Below are positions 24,393 to 31,283 of a stretch of DNA of 64,000 nucleotides, piece after piece. The DNA lies in contig NZ_JHEG04000001.1 in assembly GCF_000760695.4 (NCBI RefSeq), forward strand, positions 1 through 64,000. Direction: 5' to 3'. Origin of the DNA: Tolypothrix bouteillei VB521301. Its GTDB lineage: Bacteria; Cyanobacteriota; Cyanobacteriia; Cyanobacteriales; Nostocaceae. Position numbers and translations under genes: made by a program. Positions within the stretch are counted from its first letter, which is position 1. Each line of letters begins with the position of its first letter. The notes beneath the pieces were generated by a model, which was given only the letters and a program-made list of their open reading frames with translations, was not told the DNA's origin and did no database searches.

Positions 24393-26156
24393 TTACTCGT
24401 GAGTCGTGCCATCTGGCATGACAGTACCAGCGAGCTGTGCGTTCAGAAGGTTCGCACCAGTAAGGTTTGCGTCTTTCAAGCTTGCTTTTGTAAGATTTGC
24501 ATAGCTCAAGTTGACCCCACGCATATCGGATGAAATCAAACTTGCCCCACTTAAGTTTAGCTCGCAGAGGTTAGCCCCGCATAAGTTAGTCTCGTTTAAA
24601 TTGGCTCCACTAAAATTGCCTCTTAGTGTTACCCCAACTAAATTTACCCCTGTTAGAATGGCATCGTTGAATCTTGTATTACTAAATATTGCATTTCTTA
24701 AATTTGCCTTACTTAAATCTGCTCCAACTAGGTCAGCATTATTTAGATTAACCTGAATTAGATTTGAAGCTTTTAACTCTGCCGCTCTTAAGTTTGCAGA
24801 ACTTAGGTTTACCTGGCTCATATTAGTTTTACTCAAATGAGCCGCTGCTAATTTTGCGTTGCTGAGATTTGCCTTACTCAAGTCTGCTTCATATAGATTT
24901 GCCGCACTTAAATCTGCTCCGACAAGGTTTGCTTCACTTAAGTCAGTTTGAAACAAACTTGATTGGATAAGTTTCGCATTCCTTAACAATGCACTGCTGA
25001 GGTTTGCTCCCTTCAAATTAGATTCGCTCAGGTCTGCACCTTCCATGTTTGCTGAATTAAAGTTTGCGCCTTGTAAATTTGCCCCAGCCAGGTTTACCTG
25101 ACAGAGGTTGGCACCTGCTAAATTAGCATTTTGCAGTGATGCACCGGGGGCAATCAAATACGCACCAGCTTGAGTGGCGTTAAAACCTGTAGGAAAGATA
25201 GTCGTTGAGTCATAATAGCCGTGTAACAAATGAGTGCCTTCAAGATTAGCTCCTTCCAAATTTGCGTTAATCAGGTTCGCTTGACTTAAATCGGCATGGC
25301 TCAGGTCTGCCCTCATTAAGTTAGCCTTCTTCAAATCTACTCCGCTCAAGTTTGCTCTAAAGAGTTTTGCTTCATTGAGATTGGCAGAATTCAGTTTTGT
25401 CTTATGAAGGCAGGCATTATTTAAGTTAGCTCCAGTCAAGTTTGCACCAGATAAATCAGCCTCACTTAAATCTGCTCCTCTTAAATTTGCACCGCTCAAG
25501 TTATTGCTATCGAGTTTAGTGCGACTGAGATTTGCTCCAAACAGGTTGGCATTGCTAAAATTAATTTGGTTTAGAGTTTTTCCACTAAGATTGACTCCAG
25601 CTAAATTCATTCCGGGAAAATCTCTTTCTCCAGCCCTATAGCGACTTAAAAATTCTTCAGCACTAACGGGTATTTCGTGGTTGGGTTCCTCTGCTGCATA
25701 AATTCTGTTGACCAACCACATGATTCTCTCAATCTGGAACTCTCGATCGCTAAAAGCCCTGTTAATTTTTTCTGGTTCTGCTGCTAGCTCGATTTCTTCA
25801 TCTAGAGCAGTTTCGGTAAGAGAATTTGCCTCTATCAAGGGTTTTTGGTTTTGTTGGCGAGCGACCGTTCCAGAAGGTTGTGTCACCACTTCAGAATCAT
25901 CGGGATTGTTACTTAAATGAGATGAAGTTTGGATGCGCTGCTGTAACTCTACAATTTGTGCGGACAATTGCGCGATCGCCTCTTGTACGCTTTGAATTTG
26001 CTCTAATTCAGGTCTGTTGTTGAATTCTTGTTTGAGAGCATCAAAATATTTCTTAAGCCATGCAATATTTTGCCGCCGGAGATTTTGCTCCTCTTCTAGC
26101 TGTTTGATTCTAGAAGCTAAAGATAGTAAGTCTAATTCTGAATCAGAGGTATTCAC
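24393..26156 (-). CDS. Pentapeptide-repeat protein with N-terminal coiled coil
   Basis: A 587-residue protein. Residues about 10-80 form a coiled coil (RIKQLEEEQNLRRQN; AIAQLSAQIVELQQRIQ). A linker follows, then a short domain IERIMWLVNRIYAAEEP with SAEEFLSRYRAGERDFPGM (about 145-190). Right-handed pentapeptide repeats of the A(N/D)LxxA type run from about 190 to the end, with one non-repeat insert near 305-335. It ends in a MPDGT cap. The same SxxEFLxRYxAGER lead-in and MPDGS cap occur in the protein at 39682-40626. Role unknown; probably a scaffold. It is convergent with the GHKL gene. Confidence 0.85.
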   Translation of the reverse strand: MNTSDSELDLLSLASRIKQLEEEQNLRRQNIAWLKKYFDALKQEFNNRPELEQIQSVQEAIAQLSAQIVELQQRIQTSSHLSNNPDDSEVVTQPSGTVARQQNQKPLIEANSLTETALDEEIELAAEPEKINRAFSDREFQIERIMWLVNRIYAAEEPNHEIPVSAEEFLSRYRAGERDFPGMNLAGVNLSGKTLNQINFSNANLFGANLSRTKLDSNNLSGANLRGADLSEADLSGANLTGANLNNACLHKTKLNSANLNEAKLFRANLSGVDLKKANLMRADLSHADLSQANLINANLEGANLEGTHLLHGYYDSTTIFPTGFNATQAGAYLIAPGASLQNANLAGANLCQVNLAGANLQGANFNSANMEGADLSESNLKGANLSSALLRNAKLIQSSLFQTDLSEANLVGADLSAANLYEADLSKANLSNAKLAAAHLSKTNMSQVNLSSANLRAAELKASNLIQVNLNNADLVGADLSKANLRNAIFSNTRFNDAILTGVNLVGVTLRGNFSGANLNETNLCGANLCELNLSGASLISSDMRGVNLSYANLTKASLKDANLTGANLLNAQLAGTVMPDGTTHE

Positions 26157-26404
26157 AGATTTTCAGATGTGCCTGAGGACGGTGAGTTAGCAAAAGCTGT
26201 ATTTGTCCAACTCTATATATAAATTGCCCAAAAGCGAGCTTGGAATAACAACCACAACCTCTGGCAGTGTACTTTGATCCAAAGAAAGACAACATAGTTA
26301 TATTTTATACATACAAACTTCAATAGCATTGGCTCAATTGGTTTACAACCTCCAACTCCAAATGTTTGGAAACAAATCAGCAGCCTTGGAATAGAAAACC
26401 GGAA

Positions 26405-26445
26405 GCGATCGCTCGATCGCGCAAGCTGAAAGAGCGCTTATCGCA
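26405..26445. repeat. 41-bp dispersed repeat, copy 2
   Basis: Identical to 24266-24306. A 68-codon plus-strand frame runs through it and into the 3' end of the GIY-YIG gene; I regard that frame as non-coding. Confidence 0.65.
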
Positions 26446-26530
26446 TGACACCAGTCATATTATTGCGTGCGTATTCTTGCTGAAAGGGGATCGCGCTCCT
26501 GAGAAACGGCTTCTCAAGTTTGTAAAAGAG

Positions 26531-27403
26531 TCAGAGCGATCGCTCCGGTTCCTCTACCAAGCACTTCAGTAGATTTTTCCGATAATTGATATAAGCAACA
26601 GATCTTAGGGGTCTTTTACCTTCAAAATCTAGATAAGAGGACGCCTCTTCTAAAGAAAATTTATCAAAAATATTTAAGTCTGTTAATGCTTTTACCTGGA
26701 TGCCAAGAAGTTCGGCAACCCCAGTATAATGCAAGTTAGCTTCGGGATTGTTTTCCAAATAGTTAAACAATTCCCAATCTACAATTAAAAATTCAAATTT
26801 ATACGAATTCCAATTATATGTTGCTATCCACGCTGGGCTGTAAACTTGCTCATTCTTACCGCAATAATCTGTGTTATGAGTCCAAGCTTTCTTGATTTCA
26901 TTTGCATACCGCTTTCTCATGGAGTTTTCTAAAATTTCATGGTCGTTAATATTTATTAAAATAATTATGCAATGTTTTCCCTCATTATCTTCATACTTAC
27001 CAGCCACGATGGAACGAACTATCGGGAAAAGAGATGTTGGTTTGTTGAGAACTTTCAATAATCGCTTAATCTCGCGTTCGACTTGGGGCTGTTTCGGTAG
27101 ATACTTTTTCACTTTACAACCGTTCAGTTCGGGCTGAAATAAGTTCACGTAATACCGTTCTTGTTCGTCCAAACAGTTAACAGGAACTTGTTTCCAATAA
27201 ATCTTATGGCACAACTTGCGGTTTGACCGAATCAACTGGGGATACCTGTGATGGGTTCTACCAGCCCATCTGTTTTTGAGATTGGCAGCTTGACCTACAT
27301 ACCAGACATACTGATTGGCATCCGCGATCGCGTAGATTCCAGAATAAGAAGGTAAAAGATGCCGTTCCTCAAATCTGACATTTGGCCAATTTGTCCATTC
27401 CAT
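26531..27403 (-). CDS. GIY-YIG domain protein (predicted nuclease)
   Basis: 290 residues from the ATG at 27403. An upstream extension to 27553 is open but only translates CRISPR repeat DNA, so it is rejected. The GIY-YIG domain is at about 18-100: SGIYAIAD (GIY 22-24), WYVGQAANLKNRW (YVG 35-37, R45) and E in DEQERYYVNLFQP. The C-terminal 190 residues are unrecognised. GIY-YIG enzymes nick or cut DNA. The gene begins 70 bp downstream, in the transcribed direction, of CRISPR array 1, so array read-through could reach it. Confidence 0.75.
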   Translation of the reverse strand: MEWTNWPNVRFEERHLLPSYSGIYAIADANQYVWYVGQAANLKNRWAGRTHHRYPQLIRSNRKLCHKIYWKQVPVNCLDEQERYYVNLFQPELNGCKVKKYLPKQPQVEREIKRLLKVLNKPTSLFPIVRSIVAGKYEDNEGKHCIIILININDHEILENSMRKRYANEIKKAWTHNTDYCGKNEQVYSPAWIATYNWNSYKFEFLIVDWELFNYLENNPEANLHYTGVAELLGIQVKALTDLNIFDKFSLEEASSYLDFEGKRPLRSVAYINYRKNLLKCLVEEPERSL

Positions 27404-27473
27404 AACTTCTATATAGGAGACTGACGTAGGGGTAACTCTTTTAGAATGCCCACTAGCGAGTCCAATGAAGTCA

Positions 27474-27960
27474 GTTTCAATCCCTAATAGGGATTCGTAT
27501 AAATTGCCACCCAAACTGGTTGCAGTTTTCTTCGGAGTCGCCTTTGGTTTCAATCCCTAATAGGGATTCGTATAAATTGCCACTTCCCTTTTGCGATAGC
27601 TAATAGATGGCATAAAAGGACTGCGTTTCAATCCCTAATAGGGATTCGTATAAATTGCCACTGCGATCGCTTGCTTGTCAGCAACTAAAAATGTCATAAT
27701 TGTTTCAATCCCTAATAGGGATTCGTATAAATTGCCACTTTAGCCATCGTGTTTGGCTAAAACCAAGTTAATAAAAAAGTTTCAATCCCTAATAGGGATT
27801 CGTATAAATTGCCACTTTGCCGTAGCTGGCGCGATCGCTGGTGGGTTTGAGTTTCAATCCCTAATAGGGATTCGTATAAATTGCCACGCAAATTTTTTGG
27901 CTTTCCCTAATGTTTCTCCTGAAGTTTCAATCCCTAATAGGGATTCGTATAAATTGCCAC
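27474..27960 (-). CRISPR. CRISPR array 1: 7 repeats of 37 bp, 6 spacers
   Basis: Identical 37-bp repeats start at 27474, 27547, 27625, 27702, 27779, 27851 and 27924. Each reads GTTTCAATCCCTAATAGGG on the plus strand, then ATTCGTATAAATTGCCAC. Spacers are 35-41 bp. Read on the minus strand the repeat ends in ATTGAAAC, the usual cyanobacterial 5' handle, so transcription is probably leftward with the leader right of 27960. The repeat core CCCTAATAGGG is palindromic. No cas gene is in the window, so processing must be in trans. Confidence 0.95.
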
Positions 27961-28114
27961 CCCTATGCAAACACGTGTCTTCCGGCGGGACTCCGTTCCC
28001 GATTCAAATTCGGCACACGCCGTAGTAGCGTAGCCATTCCAGGCATTGCGATCCGGCGGGACTCCCGCAGTCAGTCGGCTTATCGCTTTTGCTCAACGAT
28101 CGCGCCCCAAATTA
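27961..28114. other. Presumed leader side of CRISPR array 1
   Basis: 154 bp between the array and the next gene. It contains two CCGGCGGGACTCC repeats (near 27978 and 28052) and a HIP1-like site, so it is partly made of dispersed repeats. No obvious AT-rich leader or promoter is visible. Confidence 0.3.
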
Positions 28115-28429
28115 ATGACAAATCTAGATTTCCAATCAATGACCAAAGCTCAGCTAAGAGCATACGTCCTGACAAACCGAGATGATGACGAAGCATTCCA
28201 TGTATATGTGGACAAAGTTAGAGAATCTCCAAGAGTGGAAATTACATCCGAGGAGCAATTCGAGCAATTGGTTCGGGAAAAGACTCTCGAACGGGCAGAA
28301 GAGGCTGAATCTATGAACGTCAAACAAATGATTGTGGATGAAATGGAAGGCTGCCCTAACTACGAACTTCTAGAAGTCTTGAGTCATTTACGAATTGTTA
28401 AAGCAAGAATCAATAAGTTGGGTTATTGA
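28115..28429 (+). CDS. DUF6887-type small cyanobacterial protein
   Basis: 104 residues from the ATG at 28115. The segment MTKAQLRAYVLTNRDDDEAF followed by HVYVDKV is the signature I associate with a widespread cyanobacterial small-protein family that often travels in pairs near toxin-antitoxin-like loci. The rest is a charged helical tail. No partner gene is beside it, and it overlaps the convergent gene by 7 bp. Confidence 0.55.
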   Translation: MTNLDFQSMTKAQLRAYVLTNRDDDEAFHVYVDKVRESPRVEITSEEQFEQLVREKTLERAEEAESMNVKQMIVDEMEGCPNYELLEVLSHLRIVKARINKLGY

Positions 28430-28734
28430 GCCATCCGTATCGCACTCAAGTCTTTCAGATAATAACTGCGATATTTACCACCATTACGAAATCTCAGATA
28501 GGGATAAGGACCATACCCGTTTATCTTCTTCCATTCAATTCGCGAACCGCCGCGAGAACCGCAACGGGGTGATGGTGTTGTTGATGGAGTGGCATCTTTT
28601 TCATCATCGAGTGCTTCTAGTAGTGCCTTAAGGGCAAGTAATAATTCCTCTTGTTCCGGTCTTGTCAATTGTACGGCTTGTTGGAGGACGCTTTCTACAG
28701 TCGGTTCGGGTTGAGGTTTTTTGTTCTTGGGCAT
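28423..28734 (-). CDS. Hypothetical cyanobacterial protein, YGPYPYLR motif
   Basis: A 103-residue protein. An N-terminal charged helix (VQQAVQLTRPEQEELLLALKALLE type) is followed by a Ser/Pro/Arg-rich linker. A compact basic aromatic domain, KKINGYGPYPYLRFR and GGKYRSYYLK, follows, which looks nucleic-acid-binding. Similar domains occur in multicopy cyanobacterial proteins of unknown function. It abuts the iteron-like repeat block upstream of its start. Confidence 0.5.
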   Translation of the reverse strand: MPKNKKPQPEPTVESVLQQAVQLTRPEQEELLLALKALLEALDDEKDATPSTTPSPRCGSRGGSRIEWKKINGYGPYPYLRFRNGGKYRSYYLKDLSAIRMAQ

Positions 28735-28741
28735 GGCGTAC

Positions 28742-29115
28742 TTAGGGTGCGGTTGTCAGCAGATTTCAATGAGGAGCGCACCCTAAGTATTTGCGTCTTG
28801 GATTATTAGGGTGCAGTTAAAGTGCGTTGGCAAGTAGTTTTTGGTTGCGAGCGCACCCTAAGTCATGGTTTTGAGCAGTACACTTAGGGTGCGGTAACAA
28901 CATAAGTCGTAATTCGTAATTCGTAATTCGTAGTTAAGAATTCAATTACGAACTACGAATTGGAGCACTCGCGACTTGACTTAGGGTGCGCTCACAGGGG
29001 GGTTTTTGGTCGGGAACGCACCCTAACAACTGAATTTGGAGTGGACAGGACGTTCTTTACTCAACTTTTGTTAGGGTGCATTTGGAGTGTTGTTAGGGCG
29101 ATGAATGCACCCTAA
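28742..29115. repeat. Iteron-like cluster of nine TTAGGGTGC sites
   Basis: The 9-mer TTAGGGTGC occurs on the plus strand at 28742, 28806, 28884, 28981 and 29071, and inverted (GCACCCTAA) at 28778, 28853, 29018 and 29107. They alternate, forming four hairpin-like pairs with 27-38 bp between arms, plus one unpaired copy. Beside the unpaired copy is a GTAATTC heptamer tract (about 28917-28935) with its inverse at 28943-28960. Regular binding-site clusters near a primase-helicase gene resemble a plasmid replication origin; this is inference. Confidence 0.7.
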
Positions 29116-29130
29116 GAACCGCGATCGCTC

Positions 29131-29346
29131 TTACAATCTAGGGCGATCGGCAAATTCGTTGACCTTGATATCCAAGACAAACTGCACCCAGAGATGGGCT
29201 TTCTTACCGTTCCGGTCGCTTTTAAGAGCGTCCCACTGTTTTTGTATCCAATCGGGAGTGTGAGCGGGAAGTTCGGATTGTGCCCAAGCAATTGCATCTG
29301 ATGGTGTTTTCCAAGATTGCCATTCCTTGGCTGTAGGCTGAAACAT
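29131..29346 (-). CDS. Small hypothetical protein
   Basis: 71 residues from the ATG at 29346: MFQPTAKEWQSWKTPSDAIA, then AWAQSELPAHTP and a basic, Trp-rich C-terminus. An upstream start at 29451 would read through the terminator hairpin at 29388-29410, so the shorter form is preferred. Unrecognised; probably part of the plasmid-type gene set. Confidence 0.5.
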   Translation of the reverse strand: MFQPTAKEWQSWKTPSDAIAWAQSELPAHTPDWIQKQWDALKSDRNGKKAHLWVQFVLDIKVNEFADRPRL

Positions 29347-29387
29347 TTTTCTGACAGTGACGAGTGCTTTGACTAAAAAAAACTTGT

Positions 29388-29410
29388 TTGGTGGGCAAAA
29401 AGCCCACCAA
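29388..29410 (-). terminator. Intrinsic terminator
   Basis: TTGGTGGGC/GCCCACCAA form a 9-bp stem with a 5-nt loop. On the minus strand a run of eight T follows within 6 nt. It terminates the gene ending at 29417. Confidence 0.75.
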
Positions 29411-29416
29411 TGACTT

Positions 29417-29851
29417 TTATGCCGGGACTCCATTGAGAGTTTGTAGCTCACTTGTTTTGAGCAACTTCCATTCGGTCACCGTTAACTCGTCAAACGGTTT
29501 ATCTAATAGCTCGAAAATTGAAACGGGCTTTGTGCAAGTCTCAAACAGCCCTGCGGCAGCTTCATAAGGAGTGCCGTAAATCCGGTCAGTTGTACTGTTG
29601 TGCCACGTCCCTTCTAAGTTTATAAAAATATGCCCGCATTCAATATTTCCAGTCAGGACTCGGTATGTGCCTTTAGAGGCAATAGGTTCAAAAGTCATGG
29701 TCCCACAGTGAATAAGTTCAGAGGCAATTGATGTTATGTCAATTGCCAGATTGCAATGCTCAAGGACTATCTCCCGGTCTTGATTTTCCAAGCCAAACTG
29801 TTGGGAGGATGACTGGGACTGGCTTTTATATGTTGCTTGTATTTCAGTCAT
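29417..29851 (-). CDS. Hypothetical protein
   Basis: A 144-residue protein with a Ser/Gln-rich N-terminus, a beta-rich middle (GTYRVLTGNIECGHIFINLEG) and a helical C-terminus (ELLDKPFDELTVTEWKLLKT). Its own intrinsic terminator follows. Family unknown. It is transcribed away from the RHH-like gene at 30231 across a 379-bp intergenic region with ATAGACA sites. Confidence 0.5.
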   Translation of the reverse strand: MTEIQATYKSQSQSSSQQFGLENQDREIVLEHCNLAIDITSIASELIHCGTMTFEPIASKGTYRVLTGNIECGHIFINLEGTWHNSTTDRIYGTPYEAAAGLFETCTKPVSIFELLDKPFDELTVTEWKLLKTSELQTLNGVPA

Positions 29852-30071
29852 GGTTACAATAAAGGATGCTTAATTTTGTAGTCCCTAGCAGTTAGCCTGC
29901 CGGGGTCTTTTTGTTTGAGGTTGTAGTAGATGCTGTCTGTGTAAACCGCGAGCAAGATTTTCGATAGTGGCGCTTACTGCCCTATTGCTCGTGACTCCCA
30001 GTACCGGGCATTTAATCCAAATATGTGAGGGACTTATGCTCTGAAACTGATAAGGCGGATAATTGTTAAAT

Positions 30072-30231
30072 TAGACTATGTCTAGACGAAAGTCAACAGT
30101 TTTTCTAGCTTATTTATAGACAGAAGGGGAGATGCCCTGTAACAGTTTGAGGGAAAATAGACATGGAATAGACAGCTTGTCTGCCTGGAGCTAAACTGGG
30201 AGTACAAACTTTGTATTGCAATAAATAGACA
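30072..30231. promoter_or_regulatory. Cluster of ATAGACA sites upstream of an RHH-like gene
   Basis: ATAGACA occurs at 30116, 30157, 30168 and 30225 (the last overlaps the ATG of the next gene), and a palindrome TAGAC-TAT-GTCTA lies at 30072-30084. Inverse copies TGTCTAT (30627) and TGTCTAG (30660) lie after the gene. The spacing and position suit an autoregulatory operator or centromere-like partition site bound by the RHH-like protein. Confidence 0.5.
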
Positions 30232-30494
30232 TGACGTACAGCAAGCAACGAAAAAACGGGTCAACTGACAGAGAAGGACAAATCAACTTTCGCTACGACA
30301 AAGATAAAAAAAAGCGCTTGTATGCTATGGCTGAAGAAGAAGGAATATCTGTGAGTCAGTTACTAGCAACCTGGTGTGATGAATATATTGGGGAGAAACC
30401 AAAATCTCGGGTAGATTCGGAGGCAAGACTCGCCAGACTTGAAGAGATGATGCAAACCGCACTTGAAAAACTGGAGGGAAAGTCAGCAGCTTGA
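30231..30494 (+). CDS. RHH-like plasmid-type DNA-binding protein
   Basis: An 87-residue protein. The N-terminal strand GQINFRYDKDKKKRLYAMA leads into helices EEEGISVSQLLATWCDEYI, the layout of CopG/Arc ribbon-helix-helix proteins. A C-terminal coiled segment (RLARLEEMMQTALEKLEG) should dimerise it. Its gene is surrounded by repeated ATAGACA/TGTCTAT sites. A copy-control, partition or repressor role is likely. Confidence 0.65.
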   Translation: MTYSKQRKNGSTDREGQINFRYDKDKKKRLYAMAEEEGISVSQLLATWCDEYIGEKPKSRVDSEARLARLEEMMQTALEKLEGKSAA

Positions 30495-30640
30495 CGCAAG
30501 AAAATCTCTTGCTCAAGCAAACCCTAGCAGAAATTAAACACAAGGTAAGTGCTTTCGACTTCAGTGAAATACTTCCTGAAGAGCAAAATCTAAGCCCCGA
30601 ATCTCCTCATTCAAAATGTTAGATATTGTCTATAAACCTC

Positions 30641-30669
30641 TTGACTTGTCACTATAATTTGTCTAGATT
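30641..30669 (+). promoter_or_regulatory. Sigma70-type promoter overlapped by a TGTCTAG site
   Basis: TTGACT (30641-30646) and TAGATT (30664-30669) are separated by 17 bp, 71 bp upstream of the ATG at 30740. The TGTCTAG word (30660-30666) overlaps the -10 box, as expected for repression by the neighbouring RHH-like protein. Confidence 0.5.
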
Positions 30670-30739
30670 ATTACAATAAAGCCTCTAGCAGCGCCTGAGA
30701 AACGAGCTAGAGGTTTAGACAATATCTATCATTCTAACA

Positions 30740-31105
30740 ATGAATAACCAAAACGTATCAGATAACGAAGATTTCGACCAGCCCCAACAACCGCAACCGC
30801 GTGCGATAGCAATTCCCAGCGATTGGGATCTACCGAAGTTCAACAAACTGGGTTTGCTCACCCAACAAGGCATAATTATGGGAATGCAGTATTACGCTTT
30901 AGGGACTAAGCTGGCATACTCCTACAAACCGGGCTGGCGCTACTACGTTTCTCGCAGTCCAATGTCTGATGACACGGATTTACTAGACGAATCGGAAATC
31001 AACCTGCTCCATCCCAATGAATTGCGTTCTGAAATAGAGGCAGAAATCCAATTTCACCTTAGCAAAATAGCTTTTCTCAGGGAACAGTTACAACAGATGG
31101 GTTAA
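30740..31105 (+). CDS. Hypothetical protein of the replication operon
   Basis: 121 residues: a Gln/Pro-rich N-terminus, a central segment GIIMGMQYYALGTKLAYSYKPGW that may be beta-rich, and an acidic helical C-terminus. Unrecognised. It is the first gene after the putative promoter at 30641 and is followed by the 37-aa gene and the primase-helicase, so they probably form one operon. Confidence 0.55.
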   Translation: MNNQNVSDNEDFDQPQQPQPRAIAIPSDWDLPKFNKLGLLTQQGIIMGMQYYALGTKLAYSYKPGWRYYVSRSPMSDDTDLLDESEINLLHPNELRSEIEAEIQFHLSKIAFLREQLQQMG

Positions 31106-31168
31106 GTCTTTAGCTTAAAGTGACTTATAAAGCGATACTCACATTGTGTGGGTATCGCAGAAAACATC

Positions 31169-31282
31169 ATGACTATTAACAATATACGCGCACCCCCAAC
31201 CGTCACATATGGGGGTCAATTTGCCGTGTCTCCACATCCAATCTTTGCGGCTATCAACCGTCTCGAAAAGCTAGAACCGTAA
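31169..31282 (+). CDS. Small hypothetical protein (37 aa)
   Basis: ATG at 31169 to TAA at 31280-31282: MTINNIRAPPTVTYGGQFAV then a helical end (FAAINRLEKLEP). It stops 1 bp before the ATG of the primase-helicase, which suggests translational coupling and supports it being real. Confidence 0.5.
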   Translation: MTINNIRAPPTVTYGGQFAVSPHPIFAAINRLEKLEP

Positions 31283-31283
31283 T

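Noticed and set aside
26366..26572. 68-codon plus-strand frame
   Set aside because: It runs through a dispersed repeat and the antisense of the GIY-YIG 3' end.
27404..27553. N-terminal extension of the GIY-YIG gene
   Set aside because: It translates a CRISPR repeat and spacer. The ATG at 27403 precedes the GIY-YIG domain directly.
27753..28025. Open frames across CRISPR array 1
   Set aside because: Translation of repeats. No protein family.
29347..29451. Longer start for the 29131-29346 gene
   Set aside because: It would read through an intrinsic terminator hairpin and T-run of the upstream gene.
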